61,583 nucleotides of DNA. Origin: an uncultured Lachnospiraceae bacterium (lineage in GTDB: Bacteria; Bacillota; Clostridia; Lachnospirales; Lachnospiraceae). A program made the position numbers and the translations under genes. The notes under the pieces are model-generated. The model saw only the letters and a list, made by a program, of their open reading frames with translations. It had not been told where the DNA came from and did no database searches. Shown here piece after piece: positions 1 through 11,247 of this stretch (the first letter of the stretch is position 1; each line of letters opens with the position of its first letter). The DNA lies in assembly GCA_902793685.1 (NCBI GenBank), contig CADBEN010000012.1, positions 1 through 61,583 of the forward strand. Reading direction: 5' to 3'.

Positions 1-73
1 GGTAGATAGGGCAGAGGTGTAAGCATGGTGACATGTTCAGCTGACTGCTACTAATCGGTCGAGGGTTTAACCA
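1..73 (+). rRNA. 23S rRNA, 3' end (partial)
   Basis: The first bases match the conserved 3' terminus of bacterial 23S rRNA, ending in the helix strand around ACTAATCGGTCGAGGG followed by TTTAACC. The gene enters from the left edge, so only about 70 bases are present. The exact mature end is inferred. No 5S rRNA gene follows before the tRNA genes, so in this operon the 5S is either absent or elsewhere. Confidence 0.9.
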
Positions 74-136
74 AAAGGTCGAGTAGGTAAAGATGTAAGA
101 AATCTGGATTTAGAGAAAAAGAAGTTCTGTGTGTGG

Positions 137-165
137 TTTTCAGGGTATGAAAAATGTGTTATAAT
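137..165 (+). promoter_or_regulatory. Promoter for the tRNA-Asn/tRNA-Cys pair
   Basis: A perfect -10 box TATAAT lies at 160-165, with a weaker -35 box TTTTCA at 137-142 and a 17-base spacer. It sits about 70 bases before tRNA-Asn. The transcribed leader contains a hairpin with 8-bp arms GCCCGTTC/GAACGGGC near 188-206. The two tRNAs may therefore be transcribed separately from the rRNA operon. Confidence 0.6.
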
Positions 166-231
166 GCTCTTTGCCGTTATACTGGAGCCCGTTCCGAGAA
201 CGGGCGAAAACTGTATCATCAAGAGCAGTAT

Positions 232-304
232 TCCTTCATAGCTCAGTCGGTAGAGCACGCGGCTGTTAACCGCGGTGTCGTTGGTTCGAGTCCAACTGAG
301 GGAG
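232..304 (+). tRNA. tRNA-Asn (anticodon GTT)
   Basis: The 73-nt sequence folds as a cloverleaf. The acceptor stem TCCTTCA pairs with TGAGGGA with one G-U pair. The D arm contains AGCTCAGTCGGTAGAGC. The anticodon loop CTGTTAA has anticodon GTT. The T arm is GTTGG-TTCGAGT-CCAAC, and the discriminator base is G. CCA is not encoded. Confidence 0.95.
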
Positions 305-344
305 CTGATGCAGTGACCGAATGGCCGCTGCATTCTTTTAATCG

Positions 345-415
345 GGCGACATAGCCAAGCGGTAAGGCGTGGGTCTGCAACACCCTGATCGCCGGTTCGA
401 TTCCGGCTGTCGCCT
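345..415 (+). tRNA. tRNA-Cys (anticodon GCA), island attachment site
   Basis: The 71-nt sequence has acceptor stem GGCGACA pairing with TGTCGCC and discriminator T. The anticodon loop CTGCAAC gives GCA, and the T arm is GCCGG-TTCGATT-CCGGC. The gene is intact. Its 3' 45 bases plus the downstream hairpin recur at 17339-17413, which marks it as the integration target of the following island. The 3' half of this copy would have been supplied by the element on integration. Confidence 0.95.
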
Positions 416-445
416 CGACGAGGGACCATCGAAAGATGGTCTCTT
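371..445 (+). repeat. attL-like direct repeat (tRNA-Cys 3' half plus terminator)
   Basis: These 75 bases match 17339-17413 with two differences (409 G versus 17377 T, and 442 T versus 17410 C). The repeat starts in the anticodon stem of tRNA-Cys. Position 409 lies in the acceptor stem and here keeps the pairing with C350, so this copy completes the functional tRNA. Confidence 0.85.
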
Positions 446-450
446 TTTTT
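421..450 (+). terminator. Intrinsic terminator after tRNA-Cys
   Basis: The stem GGACCATC-GAAA-GATGGTC(T) at 421-444 is followed by seven T residues. Near-identical hairpins appear at 17391-17409, 18747-18774 and 22297-22322. The first of those is part of the att duplication. The others look like a terminator style used repeatedly by this genome. Confidence 0.85.
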
Positions 451-533
451 GCTCACTATATAATGCTGTTTCAATCAAATATTGAAACATGGAAATACAG
501 TAAAACTTGCGATCTACGAAGTTTACTGATACG

Positions 534-1586
534 ATGTATTTCAATAAAAGATTAAAAGTGGTGAATATAGTGAAAAGACAAATGATAGAATCTGTTTCTG
601 TATTGAAAGACCTTTTTGGAAAGGTCCCGATGATAGAGATAATAAGAATTACGAACCAGACGGAACAGAGTTTCACTGTGGTCCTGAAAGAGCGGGGAGG
701 CGGGGAGATTGAGATACATGTGATTTGTCTTAACCGTGCGGTTCCCTGTTCCGTAAAAGAGGCGATAGATCAGTCAGACGGGAAGGCATACAGTATCATC
801 ACGGCTCCTTACATAAGTGATGCCTCTGCAAAAATCTGCGAGATGTCCGGAGTGGGATACTGTGACCTGTCTGGTAATTGCCTGATACAGACGGACAGCA
901 TTTATATTTCGATTAAGGGGAACCCAAACCGCTATCCTGCAGTAAACCATGCAAAAACGATATTCAAATCGTCCGCTAAAACTACTTCCCTGATACTCCG
1001 GAAACTGATGGAGGATGTATCAAAGTGTTGGAAGATAAAAGAGCTGGCGGAGGAGGTCGGCTGCAGCATAGGAATGGTTTCAAGGGTCAAGACATATCTG
1101 TGTGAGCAGTCATGGGCAGTAATGGACTCCTCCGGTCTGCATATAACTGACGCTGAAGAGTTGATGAAAGAATGGGGCCGGGCTTATAAAATGCCTGAAA
1201 ATATAAGCTGCTATACACTCGACAGTATACCGGCTTTTGAAGGAAAGTGTTTTCAGGCTTTCCGGGAGAAGGGATTGGAACTTTGCCTTACCGGTTTTTC
1301 CGGGGGGGTAAGATATACGCCGGTAGTACGGTACACAAAAGTTCATGTCTGGGTTGCCAGGGAATACCTGACGGATTTCTTTCGTCTGACCGGATGTAAA
1401 CAGGTAGATTCAGGAGCCAATGTTGTCGTGTATGTTGCTGACAGCGATGAATTATTTTTTGATAGCAGGGAAATAAACCATAGCAGGGTGGCCTCCCCGG
1501 TACAAGTATTCCTTGACTGTATGCAGCTGAAGGGAAGGGGCGAAGAGATGGCAGAGGATATATTTTCAAAGGAGATTCGTAAATGA
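534..1586 (+). CDS. AbiEi-like type IV antitoxin / transcriptional regulator
   Basis: The product is about 350 residues and looks like the AbiEi-type antitoxins of type IV toxin-antitoxin systems. These are regulators that repress the operon and counter an AbiEii nucleotidyltransferase toxin. A helix-turn-helix-like segment is visible in the middle (IKELAEEVGCSIGMVSRV), which fits DNA binding. The stop codon overlaps the ATG of the next frame (ATGA at 1583-1586), and that frame begins as an AbiEii-like protein, which is the expected operon order. I chose the first ATG. A TTG at 507 and later starts are possible, and none has a convincing ribosome-binding site. The toxin partner is destroyed, so this antitoxin is probably orphaned. 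Confidence 0.65.
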   Translation: MYFNKRLKVVNIVKRQMIESVSVLKDLFGKVPMIEIIRITNQTEQSFTVVLKERGGGEIEIHVICLNRAVPCSVKEAIDQSDGKAYSIITAPYISDASAKICEMSGVGYCDLSGNCLIQTDSIYISIKGNPNRYPAVNHAKTIFKSSAKTTSLILRKLMEDVSKCWKIKELAEEVGCSIGMVSRVKTYLCEQSWAVMDSSGLHITDAEELMKEWGRAYKMPENISCYTLDSIPAFEGKCFQAFREKGLELCLTGFSGGVRYTPVVRYTKVHVWVAREYLTDFFRLTGCKQVDSGANVVVYVADSDELFFDSREINHSRVASPVQVFLDCMQLKGRGEEMAEDIFSKEIRK

Positions 1587-1861
1587 TTCACGATGAGGAG
1601 CTAAGAAGCAGTCTCGACTATAGTGAATGACAGAAGGCGGCGGCACACCGGGTGCTCGTGGAACTGGTCAATCTGTTTAGTGAGTACCGGGATGACATCC
1701 GAATCGTCGGAGGCTGGGTCCCGGATTTGATGTTCCCTGGCGAAGGACATGCCATGGCAAAGATGGGTAAAGGAAAAGATGTACGGACTGAGATATTGAT
1801 CAAAGTCTGTAAGGTTTTGAACTGCAAGATTGATGATATCATCGATTACAACATAGATTGA
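1583..1861 (+). pseudogene. Chimeric remnant: AbiEii-like toxin N-terminus fused to XRE regulator C-terminus
   Basis: The frame opens with ATG overlapping the AbiEi stop and hits an in-frame TGA at 1628-1630. It then continues open with a nucleotidyltransferase start typical of AbiEii (IVGGWVPDLMFPGEGH, the GG motif before the active site). Directly after GEGHA the protein changes to MAKMGKGKDVRTEILIKV and a short tail, which is the end of a Cro/CI-type helix-turn-helix regulator of the kind often found before type I restriction operons. The active-site Asp residues and most of both proteins are missing. The simplest reading is a deletion with its junction near 1744-1755 that joined two neighbouring genes, plus a nonsense mutation. 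Confidence 0.75.
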
Positions 1862-1881
1862 GAACATGGAGAAAACTGACC

Positions 1882-3358
1882 ATGATTGATAGCAAGAAAG
1901 AGCAGGAACGCGGCGAACTTCATCGGGCCATATGGGCTATCGCCGATGAGCTTCGCGGGGCTGTGGACGGATGGGACTTTAAGAACTATGTCCTGGGCAC
2001 TATGTTCTATCGATATATTTCCGAGAATCTGACCAGCTATATCAATACCGGAGAGGCCGAAGCAGGCAATCCGGATTTTGATTTTGCCAAGATGTTGGAT
2101 GCAGAAGCAGAGGAAGCCAGAGAAGGCCTTGTGGAAGAAAAAGGCTTTTTCATCCTTCCGAGCGAACTCTTCTGTAATGTCAGATCCAGAGCTGCTTCCG
2201 ATGAGCAACAGCAACAAGCTCGGTGCGACCGTAGCCAAGCGAAATGAGAAGCTCGTCAAGCTCCTGAATGGCGTTGCAGACATGAATCTGGGAGATGTCC
2301 GGCACCATGATATAGATGCTTTCGGCGATGCTTATGAATATCTGATGACCATGTATGCGTCCAATGCCGGTAAATCCGGAGGCGAATTTTTTACGCCTGC
2401 TGATGTTTCCGAACTGCTGACCAGGCTGGGAACTGTCGGCAAGACAGAAATCAACAAGGTCTACGATCCGGCCTGCGGCTCCGGCTCGCTTCTTCTGAAA
2501 GCCGAAAAGGTTCTTGGCCGGGATAAAGTCCGCAATGGCTTCTTCGGTCAGGAGATCAATATCACCACATACAACCTTTGTCGGATCAACATGTTTCTGC
2601 ATGACATTGAATTCGACAAATTCGATATCGCCTGTGAGGATACACTGACCTCACCGCAGCATTGGGATGATGAGCCCTTCGAGCTGATCGTATCGAATCC
2701 GCCGTATAGCATCAAGTGGGCTGGTGATGAGAATCCGCTGCTGATCAATGATCCCCGATTTGCCCCGGCCGGTGTTCTGGCCCCGAAGAGCAAGGCTGAC
2801 CTGGCATTTATTATGCACTCCCTTTCCTGGTTAGCTCCGAACGGCACGGCAGCCATCGTCTGCTTCCCCGGCATTATGTATCGCGGCGGTGCAGAACAGA
2901 AGATCCGGAAATATCTGATTGACAATAACTTTGTAGACTGCGTGATCCAGCTTCCGAGCAATCTGTTCTTCGGCACCAGTATTGCAACCTGCATCATGGT
3001 TCTGAAGAAAGGGAAGTCAGACAGCCGCGTCCTGTTTATTGATGCCACAAACGAGTGCATCAAGGTCACGAACAACAATAAGCTGACGCAGGTGAATATA
3101 GACCGAATCGTGGATACCTTCTCCGGACGCGAAGAGGTCTCACACTTCGCACATCTTGCCTCTTACGATGAGATTGCCGAGAATGACTACAATCTTTCCG
3201 TCTCTACCTATGTCGAAGCGGAGGATACCAGAGAAAAGGTTGATATTGTAAAGCTGAACGCGGAAATTCGGGAGATTGTCGCGAGAGAACAGATCCTGCG
3301 CGATGAGATTGATAAGATAATTGCTGAGATCGAAGGAGGAAGCGGCGATGAACAGTAA
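1882..3358 (+). pseudogene. hsdM: Type I restriction-modification methyltransferase subunit, deleted and frameshifted
   Basis: HsdM is the adenine-N6 methyltransferase and structural core of type I restriction enzymes. The N-terminal helical domain reads cleanly from ATG 1882 (MIDSKKEQERGELHRAIWAI) to about 2195, then the frame runs out at 2247. The rest continues in another frame from about 2201 ([17 protein letters not shown]). It keeps the SAM motif DPACGSGS and the catalytic motif NPPY ([10 protein letters not shown]). Between the halves about 40 residues normally present in the family are missing, and the length lost is not a multiple of three. The protein is therefore likely inactive unless this is an assembly error. 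The stop overlaps the start of the next gene. Confidence 0.85.
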
Positions 3359-4495
3359 TCTAATCAGAACCGATAAAGCTTATCGCAGCTGGATCCGGGA
3401 TGTCAGCAGCCGATTTCGCAAGAGCCAGATCAAAGCGGCTGTGAAGGTAAATGAAGAGATGCTGCGGTTTTACTGGTCACTTGGTCGGGACATGGAATCA
3501 AAGAAGGAAGCCTATGCCTGGGGAAGCCACTTTTATCAGACAATCAGTCAGGATCTAAAGGAAGAGCTTCCGGACGTGAAGTCTTTCTCTCCCAGAAATC
3601 TTTTGTATATGCATCAGTTCTATCGTTTGTTTCCAGATGCTGGGATTACGGAATCTGCGGATACGGCTTTTGGACATGGAGTAAATACGAAACAGGCTGC
3701 TTCGCTATTGACGGAAATGAAAATCGCGCAACAAGTTGTTTCGCAAATGGGACCTGCGGATGATGTATTCAGGATTCCGTGGGGACATCTGATTCTAATC
3801 ATGAATAAGGCTGGTGGGAATCAGGAAAAAGCACTGTTTTATGTCCGTAAGACCATGGAAAGCAACTGGTCCCGCGCAGTGCTTTTGAATTTTCTCGATA
3901 CGGATCTGTATGAACGTCAGGGTAAAGCCGTGACAAATTTTGAGCGGGTACTTCCTGCGCCGAAAAGTGATCTGGCCCAGGCGATCACGAAAGATCCCTA
4001 TAGCTTTGATTTCCTGACACTCCGGGAGAAGTACGATGAGAAAGAGCTGAAAGATGCGCTGATGGCGAATATCACCAGCTTCCTACTGGAGCTTGGGAAC
4101 GGCTTTGCTTATGTCGGGCGGGAGTTCCGCCTGGAGATCGGGGCGACCGAGAATTTTATCGACCTGTTGTTTTATAATATCAAGCTGCACTGCTATGTTG
4201 TCGTGGAAATCAAAATCAAGGAGTTTGAGGCCGGAGATATGGGACAGCTTGGGACCTATATGGTGGCCGTGAATCATCAGTTGAAAGGAAAAGAGGATGG
4301 GCCGACGTTGGGGCTCCTCATTTGCCGCTCGAAGGATAATGTAAAGGCGCAGTACGCTCTGGAAGCCAGCAGTCAGCCGATGGGTATTTCACAGTACGAT
4401 ATCAGCAGTTTCCTGCCTGAAAATTATAAGAGCAGCCTGCCGACGATTGAAGAGATCGAGGCCGAATTGTCCGATACCGAGGGAGGGCAGAACGA

Positions 4496-4499
<4 letters not shown>
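3348..4499 (+). CDS. YhcG/DUF1016 family PD-(D/E)xK nuclease
   Basis: The product is 383 residues and matches the DUF1016/YhcG family often embedded in type I restriction operons and defence loci. The N-terminal part (about 10-170) is the helical DUF1016 domain. The C-terminal part has a PD-(D/E)xK nuclease core, with Asp in FIDLLFYN near residue 271 and the ExK triad in VVEIKIKEF near 285-293. ATG 3348 was chosen because GAAGGAGGAAG lies just upstream and the start overlaps the hsdM stop by 11 bases, which suggests translational coupling. The gene end overlaps hsdS by ATGA. The family role in restriction is not well defined, so its job here is inferred from context. Confidence 0.85.
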
Positions 4500-6421
<1,922 letters not shown>

Positions 6422-6424
6422 TTT

Positions 6425-7087
6425 ATGGATCAGAATGAATACTTGCAACACTGGAATTATTTCTGCTTATTATCATCTGATTTGGAAAACACAAAGGATT
6501 ACGTATTTCATGGGTTGTGTTCAGCGAATAGCGATAAGCCATACATGATTCATGGCAACGTCTATTCTGACAAATTCAAGCAGATAATTATACTTGCTGC
6601 TTCAGAATTTGAAATCGTTAGTAAAGCGCTTTGTACTCTTCGCGGAGAAAACGCGCAGAACATTGTGGATATAAGCCGTGTCCTGTTACGTTGCTTTCCA
6701 AACATAATTCAGTCAGAAATAATGACTGCTTTTTACACAGGAACACCATTGAATGATTGGAGTGTTGATGCCGACAATAGAGTTATAGGATTAGATTGGT
6801 GGAGAGCTTACAATTCGCTGAAGCATAACGAGGTCGATTCCTATAAAAATGCTACTCTAGAGAATGCAGTACTTTCCCTGGCAAGTTTATATATTGTGGA
6901 CCTGTATCTGATGTATGAACTTTGTGGAAGTCTGTCATTGGCGTACTATTATCCTCCCGTTTATTTCAGGAGTAAATATACAGCACATACCGTTAATTCG
7001 GGCGAAGGGTCTCTTCCTGATTACGGCAATCAATCTCCTATGGAGAAAGTGAAAGAGAAATATCCAGATTTGTTCAAAGAAACATAA
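6425..7087 (+). CDS. HEPN-like protein inside the restriction operon
   Basis: The 220-residue protein matches no named family that I recognise. It is mostly helical, and residues 125-135 read WWRAYNSLKHN. This gives Arg127 and His134 in an R-x6-H arrangement, close to the Rx4-6H RNase motif of HEPN proteins. The gene starts 3 bases after the hsdS stop and ends 18 bases before hsdR, so it is part of the restriction operon. A HEPN-type protein at this position could be an abortive-infection RNase that acts when restriction fails, but that is inference. A non-catalytic HEPN fold is equally possible. Confidence 0.55.
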   Translation: MDQNEYLQHWNYFCLLSSDLENTKDYVFHGLCSANSDKPYMIHGNVYSDKFKQIIILAASEFEIVSKALCTLRGENAQNIVDISRVLLRCFPNIIQSEIMTAFYTGTPLNDWSVDADNRVIGLDWWRAYNSLKHNEVDSYKNATLENAVLSLASLYIVDLYLMYELCGSLSLAYYYPPVYFRSKYTAHTVNSGEGSLPDYGNQSPMEKVKEKYPDLFKET

Positions 7088-7105
7088 CATCAGGGAGGTG
7101 ATATC

Positions 7106-10100
7106 TTGCCTTACTTTAATATCGTCGCCCAGACATCAGAGAATACCGTTGTCACAGAATATGAGCCGGTAAAGGCCCGGTCCGACAGCTATCAGAGTGA
7201 AGCTGAACTGGAGCAGGAATTTATCCGTATGCTCACCGAACAGGGCTATGAATATCTTCCGATACATTCAGAGGCAGAGCTGATCACGAACATCCGGAAG
7301 AAACTGGAGGCTTTGAACAGCTACACTTTCTCTGAATCCGAGTGGGACCGGTTCTTTAAGGATTCCCTGGCGAATCCGAACGACCATATCGTTGAGAAGA
7401 CCAGGAAGATCCAGGAGGACTTTGTTCAGGTACTGAAACGTGATGATGGCTCCACCAAGAACATCACCCTGATCGACAAGAAGAACATCCATAACAATTT
7501 TCTTCAGGTCATCAATCAGTATGCCATTAGCCAGGACGAAGGAGCACGGCACAGCAATCGTTATGATGTAACGATCTTGGTTAACGGCTTCCCAATGATT
7601 CATGTTGAGCTGAAGCGACGTGGTGTGGCCATCCGGGAGGCGTTCAATCAGATTGACCGGTATCAGCGAGATTCCTTCTGGGCTGGAAGCGGTCTGTTTG
7701 AGTATGTCCAGATTTTCGTAATCAGCAACGGAACGAACACCAAGTATTATTCCAACAGCACCCGGTTCAATGCTATCAAGGACGCGAAGTCGGGCAAGCA
7801 GAAGAAGGAAAAGACTAGCAATAGCTTTGAGTTCACATGCTTCTGGGCTGATGCCAATAACCGCGTGATTCCGGACCTGATCGACTTCACCCGGACCTTC
7901 TTTGCAAGGCACACGATCCTGAATATTTTGACCAAGTACTGTATTTTCACTTCCGAGAACATGCTGATGGTCATGCGGCCTTATCAGATTACAGCGACGG
8001 AGCGGATCCTGAACCGTATTGAGATCGCCAACAATTATAAAAAATATGGCACCGTTGCCGGTGGCGGCTATATCTGGCATACGACTGGCTCTGGAAAGAC
8101 CCTGACATCCTTTAAGACAGCTCGGCAGGCATCACAGCTTCCCTACATCGATAAGGTACTTTTTGTGGTAGACCGTAAGGATCTGGACTATCAGACCATG
8201 AAGGAATATGACCGTTTCGAGAAAGGCGCTGCGAACAGCAACACCAGTACTGTGATCTTGAAGCGCCAGCTTGAGGATCCGAACGCTCATATCATTATAA
8301 CGACCATTCAGAAGCTCTCTACTTTTATCAAGAAGAACCCTGGCCACGATGTTTACCAGAAGCATGTGGTCATCATCTTTGACGAATGCCACCGCAGCCA
8401 GTTCGGCGATATGCATACAGCCATCGTCAAGAGCTTCAAGAAGTATCATCTGTTCGGATTCACAGGTACGCCGATCTTTGCAACGAATACCGGCGCGGTC
8501 CGGAATCCGCAGTTCTTCACGACAGAGCAGACCTTCGGGGATCAGCTCCACACCTATACAATCGTGGATGCAATCAATGACAAGAATGTTCTCCCGTTCC
8601 GTGTGGACTATATCAAAACTATGGATTCAGATCCGGACATCGATGATAAGTCTGTCTGGGATATCGACCGCGAGAAAGCTTTCATGGCTCCCAAGCGGAT
8701 TGAGCTTGTGACCAGGTATATTCTGGAGCACTTTGATCAGAAGACCTATCGTGGGGACAAGACCTATCTCTTCAACTCTTTGATGAATATCGCGGATGTT
8801 GCCTCCGGGACCAACGGCACGGTAGAAGAGGTAAAACAGCAGCAACGAGTCAGCGGGTTTAACGCAATCCTCTGTGTGGCATCGGTTCCGATGGCCAGGC
8901 TATATTATCAGGAATTCCAGAAGCAGATGGCAGCCGATCCGACAAAGAAGCTCCGAATCGCCACCATTTACAGTTACGGAGCCAATGAGGCCGAACCGGA
9001 CGCGGATCTTTTGGATGAGGAAAACAGTGAGGATACCAGTGCTCTGGACCAGACCAGCCACGACTTCCTGGACAAAGCTATTCGGGATTATAACGAGATG
9101 TTCCATACGAACTACTCCACTGACGGTGACCGATTCCAGAACTATTATAAAGACGTATCGCTCCGGATGAAGAATAAGGAACTGGATCTCCTGATCGTGG
9201 TCAACATGTTCCTGACCGGCTTTGATGCAACAACGCTGAATACTCTCTGGGTTGACAAGAACCTGCGGATGCACGGCCTGATCCAGGCATTCAGCCGGAC
9301 CAACCGTATCCTGAACAGCATCAAGACCTTCGGTAACATCGTCTGCTTCCGGAACCTCCAGAAACGAGTGGATGCGGCCATTTCCCTGTTTGGTGATAAG
9401 AATGCAGGCGGCATCGTGCTGCTCCAGAAATTTGATGCCTATTATCATGGCTATGTCGATATGGAAGACAAGCCGCATCCAGGCTATGTGGACATGATCG
9501 ATGAGCTGACCACCAAGTTCCCACTATCTGAGCCGCAGATTGTCGGAGAACAGAATCAGAAGGATTTTATTGCGTTGTTCGGTGCTATCCTCCGGATGCG
9601 CAATCTCCTGTCATCCTTCGATGAATTTAAAGGTCATGAGCTGATTTCTGAACGGGATCTGCAGGATTACCTGGGTAGATATCAGGATCTTCGGGATGAA
9701 TGGAGAAGAAGGCGCGAACATGAGGATCCCGAGGATATTACGGATGATCTGGTCTTCGAGGTTGAGCTGATTCGGCAGATTGAGATCAATATCGATTACA
9801 TACTGCTTCTGGTTAAGAAGTATCATGATACTCACTGTACCGACAAAGAAGTGCTGATTACGATCCAGAAAGCCATAGATGCCAGCCCGGAGCTGCGAAG
9901 CAAAAAAGCTCTGATTGAGACATTCATTGCAGGAATCAATGACGTGGATGATGTCATGGTCGAGTGGCAAGATTACGTGGCCGAAGAACGTGAGCGGCAA
10001 TTCATGGAGATTGTCACCACAGAAAAACTGAAGGAAGCTGAGACCAGAAAGTTCCTAGAGAATGCTTTCCGGGACGGCGAGATCCGGACTACTGGCACCG

Positions 10101-10348
10101 ACATTGATAAATTGATGCCGCCGGTTTCCCGCTTCGGTGGCGGTGGCAGAGCCAAGAAAAAGCAAGGGGTCATTGATAAGCTGAAGGCATTCTTTGAGCG
10201 GTTCTTTGGACTCGGAAATGCAAGCTTTACAGCTGAAGTAAAGAAGCCAGAAGCAGTTGTATTTGATACTACGACGCCAGCGGTGGACATGGTAGCTGAA
10301 CCGGCGACTGAGTTTGTGAAGAAACAAGATGGATCAGTAGAGGGGTGA
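7106..10348 (+). CDS. hsdR: Type I restriction endonuclease/translocase subunit
   Basis: The 1080-residue HsdR subunit translocates and cleaves DNA in type I systems. The N-terminal nuclease domain has the PD-(D/E)xK signature (YDVTILVNGFPMIHVELKRR, about 150-172). The SF2 helicase motor follows, with Walker A HTTGSGKT near 325, motif II DECHRS near 425 and motif III FTGTP near 453, plus a C-terminal helical domain. The start is TTG at 7106, preceded by a strong GGGAGGTG site 7 bases upstream; no ATG fits as well. Length and motifs are complete, so hsdR appears intact even though hsdM is broken. Confidence 0.92.
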   Translation: MPYFNIVAQTSENTVVTEYEPVKARSDSYQSEAELEQEFIRMLTEQGYEYLPIHSEAELITNIRKKLEALNSYTFSESEWDRFFKDSLANPNDHIVEKTRKIQEDFVQVLKRDDGSTKNITLIDKKNIHNNFLQVINQYAISQDEGARHSNRYDVTILVNGFPMIHVELKRRGVAIREAFNQIDRYQRDSFWAGSGLFEYVQIFVISNGTNTKYYSNSTRFNAIKDAKSGKQKKEKTSNSFEFTCFWADANNRVIPDLIDFTRTFFARHTILNILTKYCIFTSENMLMVMRPYQITATERILNRIEIANNYKKYGTVAGGGYIWHTTGSGKTLTSFKTARQASQLPYIDKVLFVVDRKDLDYQTMKEYDRFEKGAANSNTSTVILKRQLEDPNAHIIITTIQKLSTFIKKNPGHDVYQKHVVIIFDECHRSQFGDMHTAIVKSFKKYHLFGFTGTPIFATNTGAVRNPQFFTTEQTFGDQLHTYTIVDAINDKNVLPFRVDYIKTMDSDPDIDDKSVWDIDREKAFMAPKRIELVTRYILEHFDQKTYRGDKTYLFNSLMNIADVASGTNGTVEEVKQQQRVSGFNAILCVASVPMARLYYQEFQKQMAADPTKKLRIATIYSYGANEAEPDADLLDEENSEDTSALDQTSHDFLDKAIRDYNEMFHTNYSTDGDRFQNYYKDVSLRMKNKELDLLIVVNMFLTGFDATTLNTLWVDKNLRMHGLIQAFSRTNRILNSIKTFGNIVCFRNLQKRVDAAISLFGDKNAGGIVLLQKFDAYYHGYVDMEDKPHPGYVDMIDELTTKFPLSEPQIVGEQNQKDFIALFGAILRMRNLLSSFDEFKGHELISERDLQDYLGRYQDLRDEWRRRREHEDPEDITDDLVFEVELIRQIEINIDYILLLVKKYHDTHCTDKEVLITIQKAIDASPELRSKKALIETFIAGINDVDDVMVEWQDYVAEERERQFMEIVTTEKLKEAETRKFLENAFRDGEIRTTGTDIDKLMPPVSRFGGGGRAKKKQGVIDKLKAFFERFFGLGNASFTAEVKKPEAVVFDTTTPAVDMVAEPATEFVKKQDGSVEG

Positions 10349-10353
10349 TTGGC

Positions 10354-11187
10354 GTGGCATATGGAAAAGCAATTGAACTATTTCTGGTAAACGGAACTGC
10401 TGACAGTCTGATAACCGCAGAACTCTCCAACTGGAACGGTAAAGCCATTAAAATACCTCGTACTGAAGTTGCCGGCTGTGATCGGGATGATATCAAGGGC
10501 GTAGGAGTGTATTTCCTGATTTGTCAGGAAGATGACGGAACGGATTCAGTCTATATAGGGGAAGCGGAAAATGTCCTGGACCGTCTTGTACAGCATCTTC
10601 GCGATTATCAGTCCGGAAAAGAAAAGTACTACTGGAACACTGCGGTTATCTTTGTAGGACGTGATTTGAATAAAGCGCTAATCCGCTACCTTGAGAACCG
10701 CTTCGTTGAGATTGCCAAGGACTGCGGACGGTATACTGTCCTGACAAAGAGTACCTACAAGAATACTGTCCTTAAAGAAGCGCAAATTGCAAGCATGGAG
10801 GAATTCATCGACAATGTGAAGATCCTGATCAACACGCTTGGTTACAAAGTTCTTGTTCCGGTTCCGAAAGCATCGGACGATACGGTGTACCTGTACTGCA
10901 AGGGAGTCAGTGCATTAGCAAAAGGTTTTGTCAGTGCAGGCGGATTTACTGTTATGGAAGGGTCCACTGTTTCGGATCATACGGTTCCATCATTTGAAAC
11001 CAAGGGTAAGACCTACTATAAGCTCAGGAACAACCTGATAAAAGATGGTCTTATTGTTGACCGGGTTTTCACCAGAGATTATGAGTTTAACGCTCCTTCT
11101 GCCGCATCGGCGGTAATTTTGGGTCATACATCGAACGGTAATGTTGACTGGAAAACAGCAGATGGGATTAAACTCAAGGATTTGTGA
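10354..11187 (+). CDS. GIY-YIG nuclease-like protein with DUF4357 domain
   Basis: The N-terminal half carries a GIY-YIG nuclease core (GVGVYFL, then SVYIGEAENVLDRLVQH with the conserved Arg). The C-terminal half ends in a DUF4357-type module (PSAASAVILGHTSNGNVDWK). Such proteins are common companions of type I restriction genes. The frame can start at GTG 10345, overlapping the hsdR stop, but GTG 10354 has AGAGGGG at better spacing and was chosen. The product is about 277 residues. It may be an accessory nuclease of the same operon; its substrate is not evident. Confidence 0.8.
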   Translation: MAYGKAIELFLVNGTADSLITAELSNWNGKAIKIPRTEVAGCDRDDIKGVGVYFLICQEDDGTDSVYIGEAENVLDRLVQHLRDYQSGKEKYYWNTAVIFVGRDLNKALIRYLENRFVEIAKDCGRYTVLTKSTYKNTVLKEAQIASMEEFIDNVKILINTLGYKVLVPVPKASDDTVYLYCKGVSALAKGFVSAGGFTVMEGSTVSDHTVPSFETKGKTYYKLRNNLIKDGLIVDRVFTRDYEFNAPSAASAVILGHTSNGNVDWKTADGIKLKDL

Positions 11188-11247
11188 TTCACCATGTCGG
11201 ATTGTTTGAAGGAGCTTATTCTTTTACCATAAAAGGGTACATTTGAA

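Noticed and set aside
74-231. Possible 5S rRNA after the 23S end
   Set aside because: No 5S-like sequence or length is present before tRNA-Asn; the space holds a promoter and a small hairpin.
1110-1346. Short minus-strand frames opposite the AbiEi gene
   Set aside because: They are antisense to a good coding sequence and have no ribosome-binding site or recognisable motif.
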